Assembly: GCA_964354155.1 (NCBI GenBank)
Contig: CAYGYG010000003.1
Span: 62,001 to 126,000 of the forward strand
Direction: 5' to 3'
Origin: CAYGYG01 sp964354155
GTDB taxonomy: Bacteria; Hydrothermota; Tepidihabitantia; SM23-42; CAYGYG01
Length of the DNA: 64,000 nt
Shown here one piece after another: positions 25,492 to 33,259 of this stretch. The notes below the pieces were generated by a model that did not search any database, was not told where the DNA came from, and saw nothing but the letters and a program-made list of their open reading frames with translations. The position numbers were made by a program, and so were the translations under genes. Position 1 is the stretch's first letter. Each line of letters opens with the position of its first letter.

Positions 25492-25640
25492 GGAGCATAA
25501 AATACTTTACATCCGTGAAGCACTTCGTCTGTCACCCTGAGTCCGCCTCAGGCGGACGAAGGGTCTCTGAAAGTAGCACGTGAGATTCTTCACTTCGTTC
25601 AGAATGACACCCACTTCATGTAAAGTATATTCCGCTCCGA
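25492..25640. repeat. Dispersed ~90-bp repeat, inverted copy
   Basis: 25492-25592 is the reverse complement of 5106-5195 with few changes, but with CCGCCTCAGGCGGAC inserted in place of the central GCGTAGC. A partial repetition of its left end (TGTAAAGTATATTCCGCTCC) follows at about 25619-25638. It sits between the Wza-like gene and wecB and could hold the start of the wecB transcript. Confidence 0.8.
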
Positions 25641-25693
25641 GTAGTAATGGTCGGATGGGGCGATAGGGAAAATTCACCGGTGTGTCGTTACTG

Positions 25694-26986
25694 CTACTTG
25701 GAGAGCGTGAGGTACGACACGAGCAACGTCGCGCCAACGCTTGCGATGTAAACGTAGTCCTGCCAGAATTTGAGCAGGACCCGGGGAACTACAATCTCGT
25801 CGCCTGGTTCAACAAGGGGATTCTTACCGTAGCCGTACTTCTTGTTGCCGCGCTTGAGTTTCGCTCCGCGACGGTACGCTTCGGTCTTCACTCCGGCCAT
25901 GGCAATGTAGTCGCTCATTCTCATGTTGGGTTGATATGGGAATGGCCCAGGGTGCTCGACCTCGCCGAGAACGTAGACGTACGAATGCTTGGAAGGTATG
26001 ACAATGATATCTCCATTGCCCAATGTAATATCCTTCTCAACTTTCTTGTTGACCATGATCTCATACAGATCGATGGGCATCTTTTGTCGTTCGGTCCCCC
26101 CCGGCTTCAGTCGTTCGATATACGATGCACTCAGGTCGGCCCAGGGGGTGACTCCACCGGCGCGGGTGACCAAATCAGATATTCTGTCCCCTTCCTTAAG
26201 CTCGTAGATGCCTTCGCTAATTCTTTCTCTTTCCGTGGTCATTGCGGAGAAGCGCAGCTCGTATGCGCCGCGGCCAAAAATCGCACCTTTGACCGTCACC
26301 ATACCTTTAATTTGCGGCACGATAACTAAATCACCGTCTTGCACATAGGGATTTACTGACAAGTCACCGGCCGATTCGAACTTCTCCAGATCGACCAGGA
26401 TCTCTGTCTTGTCACCTCGAAGCACCCTTATCGTGCTCTTTGATCCGGTTGCAGTCAAGCCGCCTGAGCGCTTGAGGATTTCTGATATCCGGTCGACCGG
26501 TGAAGCATACACCACTCCCGGCTGGCGAACTTCCCCAGAAATGAAGACGTTGAAAGTCCGCATGCCGACCAGAGTCAACTTGACGGACACGTTCTTAAAA
26601 TACTTTTTGAAGACCCGGGTTAGAGAATCTTCGGCCTGTTTAATCGATAGCCCGCTTAGATAGACGGCATCGATGATTTCGGTCTTCTTGGTTTCGCCCA
26701 ATACCGGCGAGTAAGTGCTTCCCACGGGTAAAACGATAATAGCTTTGCCTTCGTAGGTGACTGTGAACGCGTAGGTGTAGTTGGTTCCACCCATGATCGT
26801 GGTTAGGCACTCATCCCCAGGCATGAGGATGTATTCTGCTGAAATTACAGGTCGTTCGAGCGCTCCCTGGCCAGGCGAACCTGTGGTCGGTGTTCCCGAC
26901 CCGGTTCCAGGTGCTCCCGTGCTTGGACCTCCTATGCCAGGCACCTGACCAAGAAGGAAAAGACCTGCGATGATGGAAATAGTCAT
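25694..26986 (-). CDS. Polysaccharide export outer-membrane protein (Wza-like, SLBB domains)
   Basis: 430 aa. Signal-like N terminus MTISIIAGLFLLGQVPG, then a Gly/Pro/Thr-rich linker of ~25 residues, the Poly_export domain starting AEYILMPGDECLTTIMGG, and SLBB domains (RTFNVFISGEVRQPGVVYA; GMVTVKGAIFGRGAYELRF; YVYVLGEVEHPGPFPY). A final hydrophobic helix (FWQDYVYIASVGATLLVSYL) could span the outer membrane as in Wza. No lipobox cysteine is visible, unlike E. coli Wza. It forms the export channel for the polymer. Its promoter is leaderless-type. Confidence 0.9.
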   Translation of the reverse strand: MTISIIAGLFLLGQVPGIGGPSTGAPGTGSGTPTTGSPGQGALERPVISAEYILMPGDECLTTIMGGTNYTYAFTVTYEGKAIIVLPVGSTYSPVLGETKKTEIIDAVYLSGLSIKQAEDSLTRVFKKYFKNVSVKLTLVGMRTFNVFISGEVRQPGVVYASPVDRISEILKRSGGLTATGSKSTIRVLRGDKTEILVDLEKFESAGDLSVNPYVQDGDLVIVPQIKGMVTVKGAIFGRGAYELRFSAMTTERERISEGIYELKEGDRISDLVTRAGGVTPWADLSASYIERLKPGGTERQKMPIDLYEIMVNKKVEKDITLGNGDIIVIPSKHSYVYVLGEVEHPGPFPYQPNMRMSDYIAMAGVKTEAYRRGAKLKRGNKKYGYGKNPLVEPGDEIVVPRVLLKFWQDYVYIASVGATLLVSYLTLSK

Positions 26987-26993
26987 GTCGGCT

Positions 26994-27021
26994 ATTATAG
27001 CCTAAAAAGAACCCAAGTCAA
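26994..27021 (-). promoter_or_regulatory. Promoter of the Wza-like gene, leaderless-type
   Basis: Minus strand TTGACT (27016-27021), 16-nt spacer, TATAAT (26994-26999), then 7 nt to the ATG at 26986. Confidence 0.82.
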
Positions 27022-27175
27022 GATAGATTAGACAAATTCCGCGAATGGCAGCGAATCTGGTGAACAGCCACCGTGATGAATCGAGAACTCCATCATGAGG
27101 AGTGCGGTGGGATGCCTTTCTTCAAACCTATGGCCTTTTAGGATTTAGGGTTTCGTATTTCGAGCTTCAAGGAAA

Positions 27176-27249
<74 letters not shown>

Positions 27250-27374
27250 GGGTGGCACATCAAACATCAAAGAGCAAATATCAAATATGCACGTAGATAA
27301 AGAAGAACAGCCTGAGAAGCAAAGCAAACAGCAAAAAGCAAAAAGTAATCAGAAACAACGAGCCGATACGGCAC

Positions 27375-27402
27375 AATATAATCAGAAAACGGGAGTTGTC
27401 AA
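27375..27402 (-). promoter_or_regulatory. Promoter likely serving tRNA-Ile
   Basis: Minus strand TTGACA (27397-27402), 16-nt spacer, TATATT (27375-27380), reading towards the tRNA with no gene between. The 27250-27374 leader is A-rich and holds short CAAATATCAAATAT-type runs. Confidence 0.65.
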
Positions 27403-27593
27403 GGATTGGAAGCGAGAGTAGTCACCCCGGTTCTTCTTACGTTCTGAATCGCTGTAATCGTCCACCCGGTTAGAAGCCTCGGGACTTAACGAACAAAGTA
27501 TACGTGAAGTTTCAAAGAGTGCGTCTGCAATCATACGAAATTCCGCCGGTCGCGTTCGGGTCTTCTAATGGGGTAAATCGCCGTAATCGCTGC
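27403..27593. other. Non-coding stretch
   Basis: Part of the gap between the tRNA promoter and the MscS gene. I see no gene, RNA or clear terminator here. Confidence 0.5.
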
Positions 27594-29000
27594 TTACAGT
27601 CCGAAGAAGTACCGGATCCGGTCGAACAGCGTCTTGGCGGTCTTCAGTTCTTCTTCCTTCGTCAACCGCTGTTTCTTGGCCAGCAGGTCCTCTTGGCGTT
27701 CCGCCAGCATCCGGCTCAAGGATTCGGCCAGAGCCGGGTTCTTGAGGAGGATTTCCCGGAAACCTTTCTTGTCAATGACCATCACGTCGAGCCTGGTCTT
27801 GGCCCGGACTGTTGCCGAGCGCCGTTCACCGGTCAGAAGTGACATTTCGCCGAAGACCGAGCCGGCTTTGAGTTCATTGATCAGCTTGGCATCGCCTGAT
27901 TCATCAAGATGGAGCACTTCGGCCTCGCCCGCGGTGATGATGTAGAGGCAGTTACCTTCATCGCCTTGGTGAACCACCGTTTCGGCTTCGGCGTAGTGCT
28001 CGAGCCGGGCACGACTGGCCAACGCCGTCACTTCCTCGTCAGTCAGGATCTTGAGAACCTGGATTTTCCTCACGAACGCTTCCTTGTCGACATCGGCCGC
28101 TGTGACCGCCTCTTTGAGATAGACGGTTCGGATCGGGAACGGTATCTCAATCCCTTCGCGGCGGAACGTGTACCAGATTTTGGTACTGACGGCGTCTTCT
28201 GTCTCCAGATAGTCCTCATACCGGTCAATCCAGAAACGCAGCTCGTAGACGATGGCGTGATCGCCGAACTCAACGAGATCAACATCCGGACTGGGCGATT
28301 TGAGGGCTTTGTCCACATCCCGCACCGCATCGAGCAAAGCATTTCTGACGAAATCGGGCGCGAACTGATACCCGACACCGACGCGCACCGAGCGGCGGAG
28401 CAATGGGTCCGGGTACGAATAGTTGATAATCTCCTGCCGCGACACCATTGAGTTGGGTACGATTACCGTCCTGTTATCCAGGGTCTTGATGTAGACCGCA
28501 CGCCAGTTGATCTTGGAGATCTTGCCGGTCTGGTTGGCGATCGATACCCACTCGCCGATCTTAAAAGGCCGTTCGATGCTGAAGACGATGCCGTAAAAGA
28601 GGCTTGAGAGAATATCCTGCAGGGCAAATCCGATGACCGCGGTCAGTACTGCCGATGAGATGACCAGTCCGGTCAGTTTGACCCCGACCAGGGTATTGAT
28701 GAGAACCAAGAAGATGACAACAAGGAGGACGATTTCGACCAGGACGGTCGGCAGGGGAGGGGTCTTGAGCTTGAGGCAGAAGATCTTGGAGACGAGACGG
28801 AGCACGAACAGCACGGAAGCCAAAAGGGCCAGGAAGAAGCCGAAAGCCTGGAATTGCTCGGGCAGCCAGGGCATGATTGCCCACAGCACCGACACGAAAT
28901 GCAGAATATGGGAGATGGCACGAAACGCCCGGATCTTCGCCAGCAAAAACCGGCCAACCTGGATCACGACTAATATAATGATTGAATAGATTATTGTCAT
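27594..29000 (-). CDS. MscS-family mechanosensitive channel with C-terminal cyclic-nucleotide-binding domain
   Basis: 468 aa. Four or so membrane segments (about 1-130), then the MscS pore helix and beta domain AVIGFALQDILSSLFYGIVFSIERPFKIGEWV, TLDNRTVIVPNS, a C-terminal MscS alpha/beta part to ~310, and a CNB domain (about 330-450) with VVHQGDEGNCLYIITAGEAEV and the phosphate-binding cassette FGEMSLLTGERRSATVRA, which keeps the Glu and Arg of cNMP binders. The architecture matches the bCNG group, where cNMP gates the channel. SD AGGAG precedes the ATG. No operon partner seen. Confidence 0.9.
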   Translation of the reverse strand: MTIIYSIIILVVIQVGRFLLAKIRAFRAISHILHFVSVLWAIMPWLPEQFQAFGFFLALLASVLFVLRLVSKIFCLKLKTPPLPTVLVEIVLLVVIFLVLINTLVGVKLTGLVISSAVLTAVIGFALQDILSSLFYGIVFSIERPFKIGEWVSIANQTGKISKINWRAVYIKTLDNRTVIVPNSMVSRQEIINYSYPDPLLRRSVRVGVGYQFAPDFVRNALLDAVRDVDKALKSPSPDVDLVEFGDHAIVYELRFWIDRYEDYLETEDAVSTKIWYTFRREGIEIPFPIRTVYLKEAVTAADVDKEAFVRKIQVLKILTDEEVTALASRARLEHYAEAETVVHQGDEGNCLYIITAGEAEVLHLDESGDAKLINELKAGSVFGEMSLLTGERRSATVRAKTRLDVMVIDKKGFREILLKNPALAESLSRMLAERQEDLLAKKQRLTKEEELKTAKTLFDRIRYFFGL

Positions 29001-29262
29001 CAGGCTCCTAAACTTGCGTTATCGCAGTATCTGACGTCCGCCTTCTGACTCGACCGGCACCGGCTGAACGATGACTCGCCGGCTTTCAGACCGATCGACA
29101 GAAAGAGATCTAATCTCGCTACTCGTTTCTCGCAACTCGCTACTTCTAAGGGGCAATTCACGTTGAAAACCACGGCCTGAGGGTAATTGCCCTGCATTTA
29201 CGGACGCTTGATGGCTCGATTGCCCGATTGCTCATCGTTCTCGCTACTTCCTTCTCTACTCG
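29001..29262. repeat. CTACTCGCTACT-type runs
   Basis: Non-coding. It contains imperfect repeats such as CTCGCTACTCG, CAACTCGCTACTTCT and CTACTCGCTACTCCCC at about 29116-29150 and 29240-29272. Similar runs occur near 45305-45345 and inside the coding region at 48230-48255 and 50925-50945. Confidence 0.55.
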
Positions 29263-30552
29263 CTACTCCCCGCTGGCCATGTCGTAGAAGACCAAACCCG
29301 AGAGCATCTTGGGGAAAAAGTCGGTCGACTTCTGCGGCATCCGGTCGCGCTGTTCAGCCACAGCCTTGACCTGTCCGGGTTTGGTGGAGTTCATCAGGAA
29401 GCAGAACTGGAAGTCGCCTTTCTTGACGTGCTCAATCGTCTTTTCGATGCCGCGCTCGTACTTGACGTGATTCTCAATTTCCTCCGGTTTGATCCCAAGC
29501 AAGCTTTCAATCAAAACCGTATGGAGTATGACCACGTCGAGACCGCGGTATTCGTCGGTTTTGCCGGGCAGCATTTTGGTCAGAGCGCCCGTATCTTTGA
29601 GTTTAAGCAAGTAGGCGCCCGGCTGAGAATACAAACCGATCGCCTTTTCCCGTGCGGCCTGAAGCTCGCGGCCAATCTCTTGCTCACTACTCTTCTTGAC
29701 GTCGAAGTACGGCTCGACGGTTTTGATGAATCTGCCAAGATCGAACCCCTCGATATTCTTGATCAGGCGATGCGTAGGAAGGATGACCAATCCCGGATCT
29801 TCGAGGTTCACCAGGGCAACCAGTCGGTAATTATACGGTTCATTACCCGAGTGCTTCGGGTTCTGGCTTGCCCGCTCAGCGGCGTAGCTGAACGAGGTTT
29901 CGTAGCGGTGGTGACCGTCGGCAATGACCATGATGGAGTTTTTGAGTACGGACTGGGCCTTAGTAATCGGTTGGGGATCAGCCACCTGCCAGACCTGGTG
30001 GTGAAGGCCGGTCTCGTCGGCGAAATCCATCAGGGGCGGCTTCTTCCAGTTGGGTTCGAGCAGTTTGCCCAGTTCGTTTCTCGGATCAGTGTAGAGCAAG
30101 AAGACATACTCAAGATTCTTCTGGGTGATGCGCATCAGATTGAGACGATCGGCTTTGGGTTTTGAAAGGGTTCGTTCATGGGGGAGGATGTTTCCCTTGC
30201 CGAGTTCCTCGAGCTTGAGTAAGGCGATGAGAGCTGTGCGTTGATACTGGTTCTTGTCGATAATGAAGGACTGCCGGTAGGGGTAGATGGATGGTTTATC
30301 GTCCTTCATGAAGATGCCTTCTTTCAACCAGGTCTCACCGAAGTTCTTCGCGTCCCGGTACTCTTTTTCACGATCATGGCCGGCCGACTCTTTCGTAAGA
30401 ATGAGCCGCACGTAATTGTAAGGACTGGACTTCTTGTATTCCTGCTCCATGGACTCGCTGATCTGGTCGTAGGGCTGGGTTGTGACCGAAGCCAGGTCAG
30501 GCACCTTCCCAGGGTTGTAGCGGATTCCGGAAAAGGGTTTTATTTCAGGCAT
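29263..30552 (-). CDS. DUF1015 family protein
   Basis: 429-aa protein of the DUF1015 family (COG4198). Family marks are IKPFSGIRYNPGKVPDLASVTTQPYDQIS at the N terminus, the central VIADGHHRYETSFSYAAER, and the C-terminal MPQKSTDFFPKMLSGLVFYDM. The DGHHR box resembles the ParB/SerK superfamily motif, and some members are auto-named SpoOJ/ParB. It is third in an operon with a class V aminotransferase and serA (SD AAAGGAG before the ATG), so a role in serine or phosphoserine metabolism is a reasonable guess but unproven. Confidence 0.85.
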   Translation of the reverse strand: MPEIKPFSGIRYNPGKVPDLASVTTQPYDQISESMEQEYKKSSPYNYVRLILTKESAGHDREKEYRDAKNFGETWLKEGIFMKDDKPSIYPYRQSFIIDKNQYQRTALIALLKLEELGKGNILPHERTLSKPKADRLNLMRITQKNLEYVFLLYTDPRNELGKLLEPNWKKPPLMDFADETGLHHQVWQVADPQPITKAQSVLKNSIMVIADGHHRYETSFSYAAERASQNPKHSGNEPYNYRLVALVNLEDPGLVILPTHRLIKNIEGFDLGRFIKTVEPYFDVKKSSEQEIGRELQAAREKAIGLYSQPGAYLLKLKDTGALTKMLPGKTDEYRGLDVVILHTVLIESLLGIKPEEIENHVKYERGIEKTIEHVKKGDFQFCFLMNSTKPGQVKAVAEQRDRMPQKSTDFFPKMLSGLVFYDMASGE

Positions 30553-30654
30553 CTCATCTCCTTTCTCTCCGACACCACTGTGTCCCCCTACGGGGCCGTG
30601 GCCTTAGGGAGATACATTCGTGCAATCTTAATGGCATCATGTTTGGCAAGACTG

Positions 30655-30682
30655 CTCCAGCCGCCCTTGAGGGCGGCTGGAG
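30655..30682. terminator. Perfect 12-bp hairpin between serA and the DUF1015 gene
   Basis: CTCCAGCCGCCC-TTGA-GGGCGGCTGGAG. No T-run follows on either strand, so it is more likely an mRNA-processing/attenuating hairpin or a REP-like palindrome than a classical terminator. Confidence 0.5.
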
Positions 30683-30704
30683 TTCAATCAATAGACGGTG
30701 TTTG

Positions 30705-31610
30705 CTACTTTGCCTTCTTGAGGGCGTCTCCGACCAGCTCGGCGATCTGGACGCCGGCCCGGAACTGCCCTTCTTCAGTCTGGGCACCGATATGCGGAGC
30801 TGCGATTACTTGCTCAAGTGAGAAGAGCTTGTTTTCCTTGGCCGGCTCAGTCTCGTAGACATCGGTGGCCGCAACGCGCACCTTGCCGCCGACAATTGCG
30901 TCATAGAGGGCATTCTCGTCGACCACCCCGCCCCGTGCACAGTTGATGATAATAACCCCGGTCTTCATCTTGTCAAAGGCCGCCTTGTTGAGAATATGGG
31001 TGGTATCCGGCGTCTTCGGTATGTGCAGCGAGATGTAGTCGGACTGTTTCAATACCGTGTCGAGATCGACGATTTTCGCGATGTCGTGTGTCTTGACCGC
31101 GGGGTCAACCGCAATGACCTCCATGCCCATGGCTTTGGCGCGCTTGGCCAACTCGGTGCCGATTCGGCCCACGCCGATCAAACCAAGGGTCTTACCGTAG
31201 AGTTCGAAGCCGTGGAACTTCTTCTTCTCCCATTTGCCGGCTTTGGTTGAGGCGGTGGCTTGGGGCAGCATTCTTGCCGCACCGAGCATCATCCCCAATG
31301 CCAGCTCGGCAACCGAGATCGATGTCGCGGCTGGTGTATTGACGACCTTGATGTTCTTGGCCTTGGCCGTTTCCTTATCGACATTGTCAAGGCCGACGCC
31401 CGCCCGGCCGATGACCTTGAGGTTCTTGCCGGCTTCGATGACTTCCTTCGTAACTTTCGTGGCACCGCGGACGATGATCGCATCGTATTCGGGAATCGTC
31501 TTGATCAGCTCATCCGGCGGCAGACCGGGCTTCTCGTCGACCGTGAATCCGCCCTTCTTGAGCAGGGCAACACCTTCTTTGGCGATTGGATCAGATATGA
31601 GTACTTTCAT
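30705..31610 (-). CDS. serA: D-3-phosphoglycerate dehydrogenase, short form
   Basis: 301-aa D-2-hydroxyacid dehydrogenase; first step of the phosphorylated serine pathway. The N-terminal VLISDPIAKEGVALLKKGGFTVDEKPGLPPDELI and IIVRGATKVTKEVIE, the NAD-binding GLIGVGRIGTELAKRAKAMG, the GRAGVGLDNVD loop with catalytic Arg nearby, and the PHIGAQTEEGQ His region are all present. It lacks the ACT regulatory domain of long SerA proteins. SD AAGGAG overlaps the end of the upstream aminotransferase gene. Confidence 0.93.
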   Translation of the reverse strand: MKVLISDPIAKEGVALLKKGGFTVDEKPGLPPDELIKTIPEYDAIIVRGATKVTKEVIEAGKNLKVIGRAGVGLDNVDKETAKAKNIKVVNTPAATSISVAELALGMMLGAARMLPQATASTKAGKWEKKKFHGFELYGKTLGLIGVGRIGTELAKRAKAMGMEVIAVDPAVKTHDIAKIVDLDTVLKQSDYISLHIPKTPDTTHILNKAAFDKMKTGVIIINCARGGVVDENALYDAIVGGKVRVAATDVYETEPAKENKLFSLEQVIAAPHIGAQTEEGQFRAGVQIAELVGDALKKAK

Positions 31611-31619
31611 CTCGACTCC

Positions 31620-32690
31620 TTATGACAGTTTCAGAATTTCGTTGATATTCTTGATCAGGTCCTTGGTCTCGTCCAGGGTCAGGTCGCCCATGTGTGCGAT
31701 GCGGAACGTTTTCTCCTTCAGGTCGCCGTAACCGTTAGAAATCGCATAACCGCGGGTACCCAGTTCTTTGTTAAGATCGGCAACGACGATGCCGCGCGTA
31801 TTCGTAACGGTGGTCAGAGTCACGGACTCATAACCAGGCTCAGGGAATAGCGCGAAGTATTTCTTGGCCCAATCTCTGACGTACTTTGCCATATCAAGGT
31901 GCCGTTTATAGCGGTTTTCCATGCCTTCAGCGAACATCCGGTCCATCTGTTTGTCCATGGCGTAGATCAGACTGATGGCCGGTGTGGTTGGGGTCTGGCG
32001 GTCCTTCTCGTAGCGCTTGAGCATCGCGTCGAAATCGAAATAGTAACCGCGATCGGTAATCGTCTTGGTTTTCTCCAGGGCGCGTGGCGATACGGAACAT
32101 ACCGCCAGGCCAGGCGGCAGGGCAAAACACTTCTGGGAACTGGCGATACAGACGTCGATACCCAACTTGTCGATTTCGATCTTGTCGCCCATCATTGAGC
32201 TGACCGTGTCGACGAGCCAGAGGACACCAGGATACTTTTTCATTACCTGGGCAATCTGCTCGATCGGCGCCCGGACTCCGGTCGACGTCTCATTCTGAAC
32301 CAGCGCGACTGCTTCATACTTGCCGGTCTTGAGTCTTTCTTCGATCATTTCCGGTTTTATCGCCTTGCCCCAGTCGACCGACATCGATTCGGCTTTCTTG
32401 CCACAGGCCTTCGCGATTTTGAACCAGCGGTCGCTGAATGAGCCATTGACACAACAGAGAACGCTTTCCTTGACGCAGTTGCGGATTGAGCCTTCCATGA
32501 CACCGGTGCCCGATGATGTGAAGACGATGACGTGATTCTGGGTATTGAGCGCTTTCTTGATCTTGTTGATGACACCTTCGTACAGATTGCCGAAATCCTT
32601 CATCCGGTGGCCGATCATGGGTTTAGCCTGGGCCTGAAGGACTTCTTCCCGCACCTCGGTGGGTCCGGGGATGAATAGCTTCTTATGCAT
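31620..32690 (-). CDS. Class V PLP aminotransferase (serine-pyruvate/phosphoserine type)
   Basis: 356-aa fold-type I PLP enzyme. KLFIPGPTEVREEVL and MIGHRMKDFGNLYEGV match alanine-glyoxylate/serine-pyruvate aminotransferases, FTSSGTGVMEGSIRNC is the PLP phosphate loop, LVDTVSSMMGDKIEID is the Asp region, and SSQKCFALPPGLAV holds the Schiff-base Lys. Members of this branch serve as phosphoserine aminotransferase in organisms without classical SerC. The downstream serA (9 nt) supports that role here. SD AAGGAGG is 4 nt before the ATG. Confidence 0.9.
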   Translation of the reverse strand: MHKKLFIPGPTEVREEVLQAQAKPMIGHRMKDFGNLYEGVINKIKKALNTQNHVIVFTSSGTGVMEGSIRNCVKESVLCCVNGSFSDRWFKIAKACGKKAESMSVDWGKAIKPEMIEERLKTGKYEAVALVQNETSTGVRAPIEQIAQVMKKYPGVLWLVDTVSSMMGDKIEIDKLGIDVCIASSQKCFALPPGLAVCSVSPRALEKTKTITDRGYYFDFDAMLKRYEKDRQTPTTPAISLIYAMDKQMDRMFAEGMENRYKRHLDMAKYVRDWAKKYFALFPEPGYESVTLTTVTNTRGIVVADLNKELGTRGYAISNGYGDLKEKTFRIAHMGDLTLDETKDLIKNINEILKLS

Positions 32691-32787
32691 TTTTCCTCCT
32701 TGGGTATGAAATCAAGTTTGACCGCATCTTTCCGTCACCTTTGTTTGCTTTGAATGGTATGACGCCATGACCTCATTGCGTCGACTA

Positions 32788-33186
32788 TCAGTCCTTGATG
32801 ACCTTGATCCAGACCTCCCGGCGGCGAGGTCCGTCGAATTCACAGAAAAATATGCCTTGCCATGAGCCAAACGCGATTCGGCCATTCTCGACAAACAGTG
32901 TTCTTGAAGAGCCTAAGACACTGGCTTTGACGTGGGCGTCGCTGTTACCTTCGTCGTGGTCATATGAGAGATTGGCCGGAGCAAGACGCTGGAGTGTGTT
33001 CGACACATCGAGACCGACGCTTGGATCGTGATTCTCATTAACCGTTATCGCCGCCGTGGTGTGGGGGACAAAGATGATGCAGACACCCTCTTGGACTTTG
33101 CTCTTCTGAACAACTTCTGAAATTGCGGGTGTTATGTCAACCAACTCACAACGATTGTGGGTTTGAAGCTGGATGGTTTCGTACAT
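32788..33186 (-). CDS. yjbQ: YjbQ/UPF0047 family protein
   Basis: 132-aa single-domain protein of the YjbQ family. Family marks are VPHTTAAITVNENHDPSVGLDV (conserved His/Glu metal-like cluster), LAPANLSYDHDEGNSDAHVKASVLG and GTWQG-like SWQGIFFCEFDGPRRREVWIKV. Members in E. coli show weak thiamine-phosphate synthase activity, and the true role is not settled. It has its own promoter, back-to-back with that of the glycosyltransferase at 33260. Confidence 0.93.
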   Translation of the reverse strand: MYETIQLQTHNRCELVDITPAISEVVQKSKVQEGVCIIFVPHTTAAITVNENHDPSVGLDVSNTLQRLAPANLSYDHDEGNSDAHVKASVLGSSRTLFVENGRIAFGSWQGIFFCEFDGPRRREVWIKVIKD

Positions 33187-33194
33187 CCGACCCC

Positions 33195-33222
33195 ATCATA
33201 CTCAGATTTCGCCGGATGTCAA
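33195..33222 (-). promoter_or_regulatory. Promoter of yjbQ, near-leaderless
   Basis: Minus strand TTGACA (33217-33222), 16-nt spacer, TATGAT (33195-33200), 8 nt before the ATG at 33186. Its -35 lies 2 nt from the -35 of the divergent promoter. Confidence 0.78.
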
Positions 33223-33224
33223 GA

Positions 33225-33253
33225 TTGACTTTCGGCATCGGGCCAGCTATAAT
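33225..33253 (+). promoter_or_regulatory. Promoter of the GT4 gene, leaderless-type
   Basis: TTGACT at 33225-33230, 17-nt spacer, TATAAT at 33248-33253, 6 nt before the ATG at 33260. This fixes the start against a longer open frame from 33173. Confidence 0.82.
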
Positions 33254-33259
33254 GATTTG

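Noticed and set aside
30655..30682. Rho-independent terminator after serA
   Set aside because: The stem is strong but no T-run follows on either strand, and the DUF1015 gene downstream has a good ribosome site.
33173..33259. Longer start for the glycosyltransferase at 33260
   Set aside because: It would run through both divergent promoters; the family start MRLLVINW is at 33260.
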